A stretch of 64,000 nucleotides of DNA from Cephalotus follicularis (lineage: Eukaryota; Streptophyta; Magnoliopsida; Oxalidales; Cephalotaceae). Location of the stretch: positions 123,054 to 187,053 of the forward strand of contig BDDD01000046.1 of assembly GCA_001972305.1 (NCBI GenBank), given 5' to 3'. Every line of letters starts with the position of its first letter. Position 1 is the first letter of the stretch. Shown piece after piece: positions 1-12,953 of this stretch. A program made the position numbers and the translations under genes. The notes beneath the pieces are model-generated. The model was not told the origin of the DNA, did not search any database, and worked only from the letters and a program-made list of their open reading frames with translations.

Positions 1-238
1 GCCTACTACCAAAGCTTTTGTGTTCATGACATTTTTACAGGTGAAGATGGGTAGTAGCAAAGATGGAATAAAAATGTACATAAAAATGTCCACTGAAGAA
101 TGGGAGAAATATTATAAGAAAACATTTATCAATATGAACCGCATGAAAAAGAGAAGCAAAATAAGCCACAAAGCTAAAGAATCGAAACTGAGCATTTGGT
201 GTAAATTTTTAGTTGGCTCTTTCTATCAACTTCTTTGA
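1..238 (+). other. possible 3'-terminal exon of a gene cut by the window edge
   Basis: A pyrimidine-rich stretch ending in TTTTTACAG at about 40 could be a splice acceptor. It is followed by an open frame that runs to TGA at 236-238. The frame encodes a lysine-rich, basic stretch of about 66 residues (including STEEWEKYYKK) that I do not recognise. Without the upstream sequence it cannot be separated from a chance open frame, so this is only a candidate. Confidence 0.2.
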
Positions 239-3187
239 ATTCTAGAGAACAATTGGTGTGTTTAGCGCCAATTCCATTGAACACTACTTCGCTTGAAAAA
301 CTAGAAACATGTCATTTTAACGACCACATTCATGCTTTTTATCCCTTTTGATTTCCAGATAACAATGTTTAGTGGTTGCTAGTGGATTACATAAACTGCC
401 CGACATCAAAAGCAGAAGAGACTTGGTGTATGCTTTGATCATGCTTCGTTCCATTCCAAAGAGCAAACTACAAGCAATGATGCATATATCATCATATATG
501 GTCTTATTTATTTAGCTTGTAGATTTTACCAATTCTATGTGTCAAATTAATTTAAGCTTCATGCAGGGAGTTCTGATATTGTGAACGCGTAAAAGAGAAA
601 AGGATTCACTGTCTGATCAGGAAATATGTGAAAAGTACTCACTTTTAAGCCCTCTGTACTCACTTTGATTAGCTTGCAGGTGCGTGTTTGTGGTTTACTT
701 GAGAATGATTGTAAATGAATGGGGTTCATTTTAATTCACTAATTTACAACAGGAAAAGTGGAAATGAGTTCCGAGCTTATTTCTAAAAGTAATTTCAAAA
801 ATGAAAAGTATTGTTTTATTATTTGCACAATTTATTTTTTGTTAATTACACTGTCATATTTCATCTATTATCCGTAAAATTCACCGGTTGGATTCAATGG
901 TTATCTTGTATTTAAGTAATTATATTAGGTTGGGTCCAATACTTGTAATGTTAAGTGGTTTAAGATTAGGGTTCAAATTTTCTTTTATATATATATATAT
1001 ATATAAACTGAGAGATAGGTGCTATTTGTAAAACAGTCAGAAATTAACGGGAATTTTTTAGAGCTAAGAGAATTATGTTAAAAATCTAATTCTTAAGCGA
1101 TAAAGAATAGAGATCTCTGTGTAGATTCTCCGTAGATGTAAAAATGTTCTTATTTGTGATTTTTTATTATTATTCGTGTGTATTTTCTTTGGGTCAATTC
1201 GTGTAACATTGAGAAAAACCAATATTCCCAACAAATAATTATTTGCAAAATATGTATATCAAATTATTTAACTAAATCCTACTACAACTATGGATTACAG
1301 TAATTGAATAAAATTTACTAAATATCAACTTGTTGTGTTGTTGTTTGAAACCATAGAAGTTGAACCTCAGACCACAATACCAAACCAAACCGCATGTTGC
1401 ATCATGGTTTTTCCTATCTTGTATTTCACTTGTATCAGTTATTTTTTCTAAATGTCTTTTTTGTTTTCTTGAACCCTAATCATTGATGTATATCTTTCAT
1501 AATCTACAAGACTACATCAGAGAAGCAAAAATTTGGTATTGTGTGGATACAGCCTACAAGGGTCCATGGAAAAACTCAACTTCAAGCCTTATAATTAGGA
1601 ATCCCAAAATTTCCAACATTAATCACCTTTATGGTTAGTTCTAATCAGTCAAAACTTAAGTTAACTGGAGTACTGGACCACGATCACTTTACCAACTTCG
1701 CCTATAAACAATTTGATTTTAATCAGATCCAATCTAGGAGAGGCCTATGACTAACCTTAACTATTCTTCTTCCAAGATATGAACAAGCAAATAGGGGTCT
1801 CATAGAAAAGAAAATTCATTTTGATTAACTTATTAATTATTGCTAATCAATTCATTAATTAACCGTCCATATTAAACTACTACCGTCGATAAGATTAAGA
1901 CTGAATATGGAATAGAAAATACGTATTATTTAATGACTACATATGGTTCTTGATCTAATTATATTCCTAGCTATATATAGATGCGTATTATAACTTTATT
2001 ATATCATAATTAATTAATAGGAGAAAGTGTTCAAATATATGGTCATTTTTATATATATTAGTTGTTCTAACAACTTTTCTATTTTTTTTATTTAAATACG
2101 TATCGCTCCTCATGATATATAGTTATTCACTCATAAAAATATTAAATCCACATATATTTTTTATATCTTTCATGTAAATTGTCATAACAGTTAAAATAAA
2201 AAAAACTAATATAAATATTAAAATTTGTAACATTAATCATTTTATATATATCTGCTTATGTGTAATGAAACTAATTGTTTGAACCCATTAATTATCACAA
2301 AAATGACGTACATAATATGTTACTTAATTAATATAATACCAACTCATTATAGCTAATCCGATCAGATACTATTTACTAGTAACAAAGATAGTGAATTGTC
2401 GATGCGAAACAATAAAATAAGGAGGAGGATATATTGTTTGTTATCTACTGATAAACTTATAATTTGTTTAATGAATTCATATCTAGGGGTCTTGAAATAT
2501 GTATATTTTGTATATCCTTATATGTAAATCAATTGAGTACTATAAGATGAGGTGACAAACTATATATTTATCACCAAATAACAATGAATCTTACATCATA
2601 AAATAGAGTAAGCTTTATAGCTAGCTTCTCACATAAAATCCAGTTCATGAGTTTCTTCGTTATTATTTATCCATTTTATTTAATGGAGTTGTTAATTTCA
2701 TCGATCGTTGACTTCGTATTGTTGCAATGAAGTATTAATTAGAACGTGCTCACGTGAAGACAGACATAGGAGCTAAATATTTAACATCCTTGTGCTGTAC
2801 TATGTGGTTGCTACATCGTGGATATTGTTTGGAGAATAAGGAGTGAACAACTGAATAGTGACAATTGAGACTTCACAGTAGGCCACGAAATGATGATACC
2901 ATTAGTTACCATCTAAGTCTGTTGCTCACATGGAGGAGTCTTAAAATCGTATTAATTATTAATTCCTCAATTCTCCAATGAGCGATATATCAGATCTAGG
3001 TTATTACCTTATCCGTGAAATCAAAGAATATCAAAGAATCATATCGTATATGCAAACAAGTTTTGTGATGATAGTATCTCTTATTAATTATCGTTTTATA
3101 ATTGGTACTAGTATATTTTTTTCCCAAATGAAAATATTTTGCAAGTTAAAATCATATAACTAAACCTTCTCCATTATATATATATAT

Positions 3188-3274
3188 ATAAGTGTAGAGT
3201 CAGTATTGCTCAAAAGGGTACGTAGTATCTGATAAGTGTAGAATCAGTATTGTTCAAAAGGGTACGTAGTATCT
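3188..3274. repeat. tandem duplication, about 44-bp unit
   Basis: Two adjacent near-identical copies, 3188-3230 and 3232-3274, each start ATAAGTGTAGA and end GGGTACGTAGTATCT, with two mismatches seen. They follow a TA run and look like a recent local slippage or duplication. Confidence 0.8.
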
Positions 3275-4860
3275 CAGCAACTATTGTGTTATTCTATGTT
3301 TTGCTCGATGGAATCACTCTCATTCTGACCATATATATACTAGTAAATTTCACTCTCATTGTCATCATATATATACAAGCAAAAGAAAACATCATATCCT
3401 AACTATAATATAACATGTTAATTAGACCTCTTAATTAAGATGCAAAAGAAAAATCATTAATGAATATGACATTCTCTCTTTGAAGACACGAAGTCCAATC
3501 TAAAAATATGTTTGTGAGAACGAATAGAGGTATTTAAATAATTGGTAATCTATGTTTTAACCTATGTAAGATATCTTAGCACCCATTCTCACGTAGAACG
3601 TAAAGATCTAAAATTTTTAGGTGATTTGTGAGTAGGGTGATTGAAAAGCGACAATAGCTCGATTGAGATCAAAAATTGTGTTAAACGAGTTTATCTTATT
3701 AAATAGGTTTATCTGATTTAATTTGACTTAAATTGTTTATTAAACGGGTTATAAAAGTCGACACATTTAATAAAAAATTGAATTAGGTTTGAGTTTTTTC
3801 CAGATTAATAAATGAATCAAGCTAGAGTTGACCTATATAGTGTTATAACTATACTTTCACACGACACGAATCCGATCCGTTAATACAAATTGTCACTCCT
3901 AATTGTGAACAACATAATTGAAGATCGCAAAAAACGACTATCACTCGATTATATTAGAAATTGTATTGTTGTAAGCATTGCGATTGAAGTTGAAGAACTA
4001 TAACTCGACTACAATAAAACGCTACACAATAGTCATGTGGTCAATTGCGATCAAAAGCTGCATAATGATCTTGATTTTAAAAAAAAATGTTTGAATGAGC
4101 CTTACTCTTGTAATGTTAAAGACTTGAAATGTAACTGCTTAACCCAAAAACATTGTTTTGTGGAGGAAAAATAAAAGGAGGTTTGTGGCATATGAATGTT
4201 TGAGGTGGGTTTTGTTAGGTGGGAACGTGGAGATAGGAGGTTAGTTAGCCTCTCGTTGAGTCTTAATACTCAATTGATTTTTTTGAGCTATTGAATTATA
4301 AAAGTACAAACTGTGTTCGAAATGAACAAAAAACACCAAATATGCACATAAATGTTAAAAAACATGCAGATGCCAAACTAGCATGACGTGAAAGAGCTTT
4401 TTTATTCCCCACTACACGAGGAAACTTGTCACTTGTCAGCTGTAAAAAAATATGAAAGTTATTTGGACAACATTATTAAAAATAAATAAATAGTGGAGAA
4501 TATGCTCATTAATGAGCAAACCATCCTAATGATCACGTGGCTTGTGATCCATGATAAGCAGCTGTGGATTACTGAGGTCGCGGTGGCTGAAATCACACCA
4601 AACCACAGTTAACAAAGTAGTTGACTAAAAATTTGTGTACGTACACACTTAATCAAAAATACTTAAACATGTAACTATAATTAACAATAATTGTTTGATA
4701 AATTAAAAATAAACATCATTAATTATGCTTTATGACTTTATGTTATTTACTTAATACACTACGTAAACTATATACTAAGCACATATAAGAATTTTTCGTA
4801 GTTGACCTTTTACTCTATCTATCACAATGCCACATCAACTATACATCATTATTACAGGAA

Positions 4861-4987
4861 TGATATAATAAATGTATAATATATAATGTGTTATCTAATT
4901 GGTAGAATGAAATTGAAAAAATATAATATAGTTATTATTCATTTCACTAATTAGATGACACTTCATGCACTATGCATTTATTATGTC
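4861..4987. mobile_element. MITE-like imperfect inverted repeat
   Basis: The left arm (4861-4913, starting TGATATAATAAATG) is imperfectly complementary to the right arm (about 4938-4987, ending CATTTATTATGTCA). The inner parts TTATCTAATTGGTAGAATGAA and TTTCACTAATTAGATGACAC also pair. Size and AT content fit a small non-autonomous DNA transposon. I see no clear target-site duplication, so the family is unassigned. Confidence 0.45.
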
Positions 4988-5900
4988 AATCATATGTTGT
5001 TAATAATATTTTTATAATATCATCACTTAATCATGATCATCACTAAACCAAAACGAAGTTTATGTACATAATTAAGTCGATTAGACATGATAATGAAGCC
5101 AATAAGGGATACGTGTACAGTTTAATTGAGTATCTGATCATTCATGTGATATGTTTGTGTTTAAATCTTTTAATTCTCCAAGTGGTGGCTATTTAATAGA
5201 AGGTTTGAGCCCTATTTGGAGATCTTCGTGTGATGGTTACTCTTTTTACATGTTGTAACAGAATGATGGCGCTCCCCCTTCTAGCTAACTTCATCTATCG
5301 CTAAGAACTGATCTATTAACATATAACAATGATTACAATAGCTCAATTCCAAACCAGTTGAGATTGACTACATGAATAATCTTTCTTCATTGCATTTTAT
5401 CTAGAGTTATATCCGCTGCAAACTCTTTATTGAGTAAATCTTTCTTTATCGATTCAACTTATATAGTTTTGGATCTATCCCTTGTTCCCTCATGTCCATA
5501 TACTTAAAACTTATTGTATTTTTTCATTAGTATCTAAATGTTTGTCTTCAATATGCCTAAATCACATTCGATAGTTTTCCTTCAGTTGATTATCAATAAA
5601 TGTTATTCTTACCTTATTCTTAATTTAATCAAATCTTATTCTATATTTTCTTAAATTTTCGTCTCAACATCCTCGTTTCATTTAAACTAAGATTTATGAA
5701 CATTTACTGTTATTTAAAAGAAAAATACTGAAGCCAATAACTAGCTGACCACCATAGTCCACGTCACCATAATATAAACAATCACATGGTCGGTAAGCAA
5801 AAACTAGAACAATCATTGGGGGACCCACGGCTTCCACTTTTGGTCGGTGATCAATACATTTCCGCTCCCACATCGGCCGGTCATGTCTTCTTCAACCGTA

Positions 5901-6064
5901 CACGTGGCAAAATGTGAGTGAATTGGAGGGCCGCCTATTAGTCTTGGTTGACAATGACAAGGTTATGCCAATAGAGGCGCCCTTTATTTTCTTTTTGAAG
6001 TTAAGCTGTTACCGGATTGAAACCTGCTGTACCGGTTGCAATTTTGCTTTGGTCCCTATATAAA
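5901..6064 (+). promoter_or_regulatory. TIP1 promoter: G-box/ABRE-like site and TATA box
   Basis: CACGTGGC at 5901-5908 is a G-box with an ABRE-like core. CTATATAAA at 6056-6064 is a good TATA box about 117 bases upstream of the aquaporin ATG, so transcription should begin near 6090. The TATA box is assigned from sequence and spacing; abscisic-acid control is only an inference from the motif. Confidence 0.55.
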
Positions 6065-6180
6065 CAATTACCACTTGACTAGCTCAAAAGCAAAGAAGCT
6101 AGAAATAGAGCAAATAACAGATTGGTTTTCTAAGCTTCTTTAGAACTCATAATTTATTTTTTCCTTAAAAGAAAAAAACA

Positions 6181-7450
6181 ATGCCTGTTTCTTGCATTGC
6201 TATTGGATCTCCGTCCGAGATTGGCCAATCGGATACTCTAAAGGCAGGTCTTTCTGAATTCATCTCAATGCTCATTTTTGTCTTTGCTGGAGAAGGATCC
6301 GGCATGGCCTTTAGTAAGTTTTATAACTTTAACGTTCTCTTCAATTTCTCAAGTAATCATTTAATTAATTTATTTATTTTTGTCTAAATAAAATAAGCAA
6401 GGTTAATGTTAAGATTTAGAATAAAAATAACACATGCGTCATGTACAAATAGTATTAGTCATTATAATATAATATTTTGATTGCATCCTTGTATACAATG
6501 TTCAAACATTTACCATACAATTCATATTTTGCAAGAATGCCAGTTAATAGTTTAATTGATTTGTAAGCGAAAATTTATTTTTGGGAAAGTGCCCATTCCC
6601 AACTCATGATTAGTTGACATAATGCAAACAAAAAATCTGAAAAAAAGAATAACATTTCAAAGGCGTGATGTGCATGCATTATATGAACTAAAACAATACA
6701 AATTGTACTTTGGCAGGCTTTTTGACTGACGGTGGGTCAACAACACCGGCCGGTCTAGTAGCCGCAGCACTGGCCCATGCCTTTGCACTTTTCGTGGCTA
6801 TTTCAGTTGGTGCTAACATTTCTGGTGGCCACGTAAACCCTGCTGTTACATTTGGTGCCTTCCTCGGTGGCCACATAACATTGGCGAGGAGTGTTTTGTA
6901 TTGGGTTTCTCAGTTGTCCGGTTCAGTCGTTGCTTGCTTGCTTCTAAAGTTTGCAACCGGTGGCATGGTAAGATATTAATTTGTCACATATTAATGTTAT
7001 TGATAGTAGCATAATTAAAACAAAACTATACACTCTTAAATATTTATTGATACATTCACTTTTTTTTTTATGTAGACAACATCGGCTTTTTCGCTATCAT
7101 CTGGTGTGAGCGTATGGAACGCGGTCGTTTTTGAGATCGTGATGACATTTGGTTTGGTCTACACCGTGTATGCCACAGCAGTGGACCCAAAGAAGGGAAA
7201 CGTTGGGATAATAGCACCCATTGCAATTGGTTTTATAGTGGGTGCTAACATTTTGGCTGGTGGTGCCTTTGATGGTGCATCAATGAACCCTGCAGTCTCA
7301 TTTGGACCTGCTGTTGTTAGCTGGACATGGGACAGCCACTGGGTCTACTGGGTCGGCCCATTCATCGGCTCAGCCATCGCTGCCCTTGTCTATGAGTTTA
7401 TTTTCATTAGCCCAAGCACACATGAACAGCTCCCTACTACAGATTATTAG
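6181..7450 (+). CDS. TIP1: tonoplast intrinsic protein, TIP1 subfamily aquaporin
   Basis: Three exons, 6181-6313, 6717-6967 and 7076-7450, with GT-AG introns, give a 252-residue protein, the normal TIP length. It is a six-helix major intrinsic protein that conducts water and small solutes across the vacuolar membrane. Both pore motifs are present: HVNPAV (NPA at residues 85-87) and SMNPAV (199-201). The selectivity-filter positions I can place are His65 in helix 2, Ala196 and Val202, which match the TIP1-type filter (His-Ile-Ala-Val). The start MPVSCIAIG and the end HEQLPTTDY are typical of TIP1. Several stretches, such as [10 protein letters not shown] and VDPKKG, sit closest to TIP1;3/TIP1;2, but the exact orthologue is not settled. 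A TATA box at 6056 supports the start. Confidence 0.95.
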
Positions 7451-7614
7451 GAGATGAATATGATTTGCATGAGTTTGTTTGAGTGAAGAAAACGTTGGGT
7501 TAAAACTCAGAAGTCGGTTGGGTGGGGTCTCTTTGATTTCATAATTGTGGACTATGGGTGCTTCATTATGGTTTGTTTGTACCAGGCATTTGTCAATTGT
7601 TGATTCTGTGGCCT

Positions 7615-7643
7615 TTGTTTTGTTTTGTTTTGTTTTGTTTTGT
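7615..7643 (+). repeat. TTTTG microsatellite in the TIP1 3' region
   Basis: Five to six TTTTG units lie about 170 bases after the aquaporin stop codon, probably in the 3' UTR. The rest of 7451-8760 shows no gene, only AT-rich DNA with a 17-base T run near 7918. Confidence 0.8.
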
Positions 7644-8893
7644 CTTTTAATGTGGTTTAATTTTCCATTTCTACTTTAATTTTGGTCAATTGTGCATATA
7701 AGACAACGTTAGGTTGAGCCAACACAAGAAACTTGGATTAAATAATTAAATGCCAACATTAAAGTTATTAAATAAAGTAAGGGCTAGCACCGTCTTAAAG
7801 TTGAAATTCTAAACCATTGGCCTGAGAGTCTTATGAATGAACCACTGATAATTGTGTGGTTGTTAATTAATAACCATTATTCTTCTAACTTGACATAATC
7901 GACAAACATAATTCTATTTTTTTTTTTTTTTTTGAGACTGACATGATCATATTTTTAAAATATCATAACTAATGCTTAAAAAAAATATAAAATATTATTA
8001 ATGATATTTGATTATATTATTTTTAGAAAAATATTTCAAAATTAAGATAGTGTCTATAATTCTAAACTGTCATATTGTTTATCGCTATATATAAGCTTAA
8101 GCAGATTAAGCCAACTGTTAAGATGATTACAATTTACTTCTACAGCTATATCAGTTCCAATTTGACAAGTATTTTTTTCAACCATTCTGTTTGTTGGTTT
8201 TAATATATGTGTGGAAAGAAATCGAAAAGGAGCAACAAAGTTAATCTATAAGAGAATGTTTCCACGCTTATGTCATATAAAAACAACCGAAAGAGAAGGA
8301 AAAAAAACTACAAAAAATTTGGAATTAAAGAAGTGAGTATCATTATTGAGGATTTTCCATTAGGTAATAAGGCATTCAATATTGGAATGGACTAATTCAC
8401 ACAATCCACGAACATGTTGATGTAGGAGATGACATGCAACCAAGGAATCTAAAGAGAGCATCGATCGATTGGAGTTAATATTCTTCAAGGAAATCTCCAA
8501 TCACAGTCAAGTAATCGCAAAAATTAAAGAAATGAGTTATCTGAGTTGTACTACCAGGTTACCCCTTATTTATACCAGTTTATACGATTTAGGATTTTTG
8601 TACATTTTAGGTTAAAAGTGTCTCAACAATAATTATGGTTAATTGCGTAATTTTGTCTCTTCCGTTAAGGATTTGTGAAATTAAAAAGTGTCACAAATGT
8701 ATCAAAATATTATTAATAAGCTCTAAATAACGCTAATGATATTTTAATTTTGATCCATATGATACTTTGATCCACTTTCATATAATTCGAATTTACCAAG
8801 AAAGAAATATTCCCCAAATATCCCATTTTTCACATTTGCTGCTTCTCCATTTAATTTGCTTGCTGGATATGCTCTTTTTTGACACTTACCGTC

Positions 8894-9439
8894 ATGTCTT
8901 ATCCAGCTCCGCAAGCCAATCTCCCACCGTTGGATCTATCATCATCCTCCACCAAAAACTCTACGACTAACACCAACAACCTCGCCGCCTCAAAACAACC
9001 TACGGTCAAGTACTCCGTTCACGTTGTCTCCACCAACAAGCTCATCCATGACTGGAAACCCATCACTCCCGGTAACCCACCTCCCATAACACGTCTCAGA
9101 ATCATCCTCACTGACACCGACGCCACCGATTCTTCCGGTGACGAAGAAGAGATTGTACGGTCTCGGAGGGTGAGAAAGCACGTGAGCGAGATCAACTTTC
9201 AACTGCCGTCATCGTCGTCAGATGTACAGACGGAGGATGACGTCACGGGACGGAAAAAGTTTAGGGGCGTGAGGCGGAGACAGTCTGGGAAGTGGGCCGC
9301 TGAGATTCGTGACGGGACACGTGGCAGACGGTTCTGGTTGGGCACTTTTAACACAGCTGAAGAAGCTGCCGCCGTTTATGATAAGGCTGCTTTGGAGATG
9401 AAGGGCCCTAACGCCGTCACTAACTTTCCTAAATCCTAA
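8894..9439 (+). CDS. AP2/ERF transcription factor with CRF domain (ERF group VI / VI-L like)
   Basis: A single-exon gene of 181 residues. Residues about 65-100 ([14 protein letters not shown], then [10 protein letters not shown]) match the CRF domain of cytokinin-response-factor ERFs. Residues about 123-178 form one AP2 domain ([30 protein letters not shown]). The protein ends directly after the AP2 domain and lacks the C-terminal tail of canonical CRFs, so it is closest to the short CRF-like group. Residues 130-131 are Gln-Ser where most ERFs have Pro-Trp; that Trp contacts DNA in the AtERF1 structure. The start is the first ATG in frame. An out-of-frame ATG at about 8864 overlaps the start and could act as a uORF if it is transcribed. 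A nuclear DNA-binding role is inferred from the family. Confidence 0.88.
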   Translation: MSYPAPQANLPPLDLSSSSTKNSTTNTNNLAASKQPTVKYSVHVVSTNKLIHDWKPITPGNPPPITRLRIILTDTDATDSSGDEEEIVRSRRVRKHVSEINFQLPSSSSDVQTEDDVTGRKKFRGVRRRQSGKWAAEIRDGTRGRRFWLGTFNTAEEAAAVYDKAALEMKGPNAVTNFPKS

Positions 9440-10319
9440 CACCACCGTTATCCATATGTTTATATGTGAATTTAGACTTAATTAAATTTTTTTTTTATCA
9501 AAAGTGAAAAGTGAGAGTAGTGTATTGATTTATGAATTATTTTAAACTGGTGAATTGATTTATAGATTATTGATTATTTTATATTATTACAAAAATAATG
9601 AATTAAAAATAATGAACTGAATTGACTTTTTTAGAAAATAAAAAAGGTGAAAAATTAAGATGTATTATATTAATATAGAACATAATTTGTATTATATGTC
9701 AACTTAATTAGGATGTTTATAAATTATATTCATTATTCAACCTCTAAATTAAATATTTGAATAAATTTTTATTATGTTAATTTTATAACTCATTGAATAT
9801 TTTAAATGTTTTATCAATGTTTACAAATTCAAGTAGTACTATAATTATGATGTTTATTGATAAAAGATTAAATTATTTGATTATTTATCTAGAGATATAA
9901 TTAATTTAAAAATTAATATAATATTATTTTATTTATAAATAGAATACCAGATCTAATATCGAGGTTACAGATGAAGTATTATCATTTCTTCTTCCCTAAT
10001 AAAAAAAAAAGTCAAATTCAACGGTTTAGATTTAATCCCTTTACACTAGATAAATTATAGAGATGAAAACTATGTGAGATAAAACATAACAACTTTTGTT
10101 ATATATAAATATAAATGGTGAGAAATTCTTGGATTATATCATAAATAAGTTTATATATGACACGACCTTTGAAAATTAAATGGATCAAGAAAAAATTACA
10201 CAGCAAGGATACTAGATATCACGTATAACAATTGCATTACAACATTGTGAGAGTGATATCATTCTCACATCGTTGCAAAGCAAATGACAATAAAAACTTT
10301 TCATGCGTAGACCTGACTC
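9440..10319. other. AT-rich intergenic region between convergent genes
   Basis: About 880 bases between the ERF stop and the stop of the oppositely oriented dehydratase gene. It is very AT-rich, with short direct repeats such as TGAATTGATTTAT and no coding or transposon signature. The two 3' UTRs should lie at its ends. Confidence 0.6.
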
Positions 10320-12830
10320 TCACTTCTTCTTCTTATTATCATGGTGTTTACCAAGTTTTAATCGCCGTTGCTTAAACAAATGTAGATAAAGGTTCAACCA
10401 AAGAAACGGATAGCACAGAAGGACAACCTGCATCAAAAAATCAAATTATTATTGAAAACATAGTGGTTGAAAGTTTAAGGCATTCAAAAGGGAATTTTGG
10501 ACATTATTCATCAAACAAACACAAGAAAATCTCAGATTTCCTTATTCCCAAAATGTAATATCTGATGCACATATACACCCAAATATGTGACAAAGGCTGG
10601 ATGTGGGAATTTTTTCTTTAATTACATGATTGAGATAATTACATCCAATTTTAAGTTACGTTTAATTATCAATTTAGTCCTACCCCTTTCATGTTTATCA
10701 CAGTTCATATCTGACCATATGTACACTCAAATCAGTTCTAACATTTTTAAAAATTCCTCGAATTCGTCGCCTTTTTATCTTGCGGTTCAAAATATGCCAA
10801 TGTGAAACCAACAAATATGCATGCCAGAGAAAATGAATAATTTGAGATTCCTTGTAAAGGTTAGGATTGAATTGAACAAAAAAGAAGGTTAAAAATTGAA
10901 CAGGAAAAAAAGTCTAAAAGGTTGAGGACCAATTCGAAAAATAACACTTTGAGTTAACACCTAGAAACTTACTATCCTACATGAGTGTTATAAGGGGATG
11001 CTAATATATTAGACAATAAGGGATGAAAAGAGTCCTCATCTACTAACTGGGACATCACAAACACAAACTAATGCATCATACCATGACAAAATTGTAATAG
11101 CTGAGAGGGAAAACCGCAAAGGTATTTGCATAGAGGTTCTTCTTCTTTATGTATGGAAGTGCTTGGTACATAAGCCACACTGCGATGTGACAAGTGATTG
11201 GTTAAACAAATTGAACAGAAAGAAACAAAAGAAAATGAAAGTAGGTGGGGTGTAGATTTTCATGACACTGCTCGATTTCTTCAGGATAGTTACATTATAA
11301 ATCCAGATACATGGAATTTATGGACTCACTTTCACCAGTGAAAATTCCTAAGGGATAGAGCAGAACAAAGGCAGTGTATCTGTAGAAAAACAAGAGTATC
11401 ATATATTATGTATCATATCAGCTTCTGCGTGTACAACATAATCCGTGTGCCTGTGGTTGGGGCTTGCATTAGCAGAAAACAAGATGTAAAATAAAACCTG
11501 AGGTAGGTGATCCAAGATGGACAAGTTCCTATGCAATTTAAAGCATAGTGTGTATACCTAATTACCTGCATCAAGTATCATGGTTATATTCATTTTGCAC
11601 CATAAAGATCATGAAGCAGAAACAGAAATAAAATCAGAAACATCAGGCTAAAATTATATTAGTGTCTTCATGGCACCTCCAGACAAGTGAGACTCTACTC
11701 AGCAAGAAATCTACCTCATTCTTAAGTCATCTGACTTCTCAGTGCTGGAATTGAAAATGTTTAGTAGATATTTTGCCACTCTTTCCATGAAACAAATAAA
11801 GGTCAAGTAAATTCCTCATCAGTCGATATCTTTATATCGTACCCAAAAGTTACCACTTAGTTAATATTCTCGACACAATGCGTTGCAGTCAGGCTGTGCC
11901 ACATATTCATGTGTAAACAACTTGATACATAAGTTCGACCCAAACCTATGATTGGTACAAGCAAAGTAGGTCACCAACTCACCTCACTAAGGCTCCAAGC
12001 AAGGAAAGTCATGAAAACTGCAGGCAACTCCTGCACCTGCAGAAAATTTAAGGGGAGGATAAAGTTGCAATAAGGGTGAACATAAAGGCACATCATAAGC
12101 AGGCACATATGACTTCTCTAGACCTGCCCCTGTGAGGATTGCCCTCCCGCTTGAAAAGGGGATTGCCCATTATATTCCTAAATATTTATAAACTACCTTC
12201 ATATATATATACACTGAAAGAGAGTGAGGCCGGGCGGGGATAGGAACAACAAATATTAGCTAAGTCGTGGCGGGGGTGGCAAAATTTACCTCGGCCGTTG
12301 CCGTCCCTAGTTCTAATGCCCAGTTGGAAAAACACAAAATTAGATAACAATGCATACGAACCTCATCAATTTGACGGACAACAGCCAGCAAGAAATGAGT
12401 CCTTCCACCCCATTGCATCATAGGAAACAACACTCCACTTGGAACAATACCTTAAATACCAACATAAAAACCAAAAAAAACAACTTAAAACCATAGACAC
12501 ATATTATTCTCATTAAAGAAGATTAATAATTAACAAATAAATGTTAAAAGCAAAATTACCTATAGCTCCATGTATGACTTCGAGAAATGCAGCCAATTGT
12601 AGAATACCTTTGAAACAAACAAGGCAATAAAACTTAATTTAGGTTTAAATATTATAGCATAGGCTCATTAAATACATATAGGAGAGCAAGTTGAAGAAAT
12701 GACTGACAGATTAAGTCTCCAGCAGAGTCATAGATACCATTTGAGGACCGTGTGGACACCAAGCTGACCAAAATTTTGAAGAGAGAAATCGTCCTGCCAT
12801 GAGAAAAAATAAATACCATATAAATATTTG

Positions 12831-12873
<43 letters not shown>

Positions 12874-12953
12874 GAAGATTTAAAAATAAGTTACCAGCCA
12901 AATGCCTGAAGAGAATTGTAAGCGAAGAGATAGAACTTTGAAGGCTTAGACAT
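10320..12953 (-). CDS. PTPLA: PTPLA-type very-long-chain (3R)-3-hydroxyacyl-CoA dehydratase
   Basis: Nine small exons on the minus strand: 12953-12895, 12793-12708, 12607-12560, 12450-12362, 12036-11983, 11565-11498, 11379-11330, 11179-11082 and 10427-10320. All junctions are GT-AG and keep frame, giving 219 residues. Family landmarks are IVPSGVLFP, MQWGGRTHF, SEVIRYTHYAL, LLYPLGIFTGE and CYPFLWLNLYLHLFKQRR. The Tyr and Glu in LLYPLG...GE correspond to the expected catalytic pair of the HACD/Phs1 family. The family performs the third step of fatty-acid elongation in the ER: dehydration of 3-hydroxyacyl-CoA. The protein is hydrophobic and multi-spanning, and ends KKKK, a dilysine-type ER signal. 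It resembles the second plant HACD (PTPLA, At5g59770 type) rather than PASTICCINO2. The exon sizes are small enough that automated predictors may miss it. Confidence 0.88.
12836..12869. repeat. GA/TC dinucleotide run inside dehydratase intron 1
   Basis: About 17 GA units lie in the 101-base first intron (12794-12894) of the minus-strand dehydratase gene. Read in the sense direction it is a TC tract upstream of the exon-2 acceptor, where it can act as part of the polypyrimidine tract. Length variation could therefore affect splicing. Confidence 0.85.

Larger units (their letters stand above)
239..5880. other. AT-rich intergenic region, no gene seen
   Basis: About 5.6 kb of AT-rich DNA without a convincing coding exon on either strand. 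It holds TA microsatellites (about 991-1006 and 3175-3190), a short tandem duplication at 3188-3274 and a MITE-like fold-back at 4861-4987. The last few hundred bases grade into the aquaporin promoter. Confidence 0.6.
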
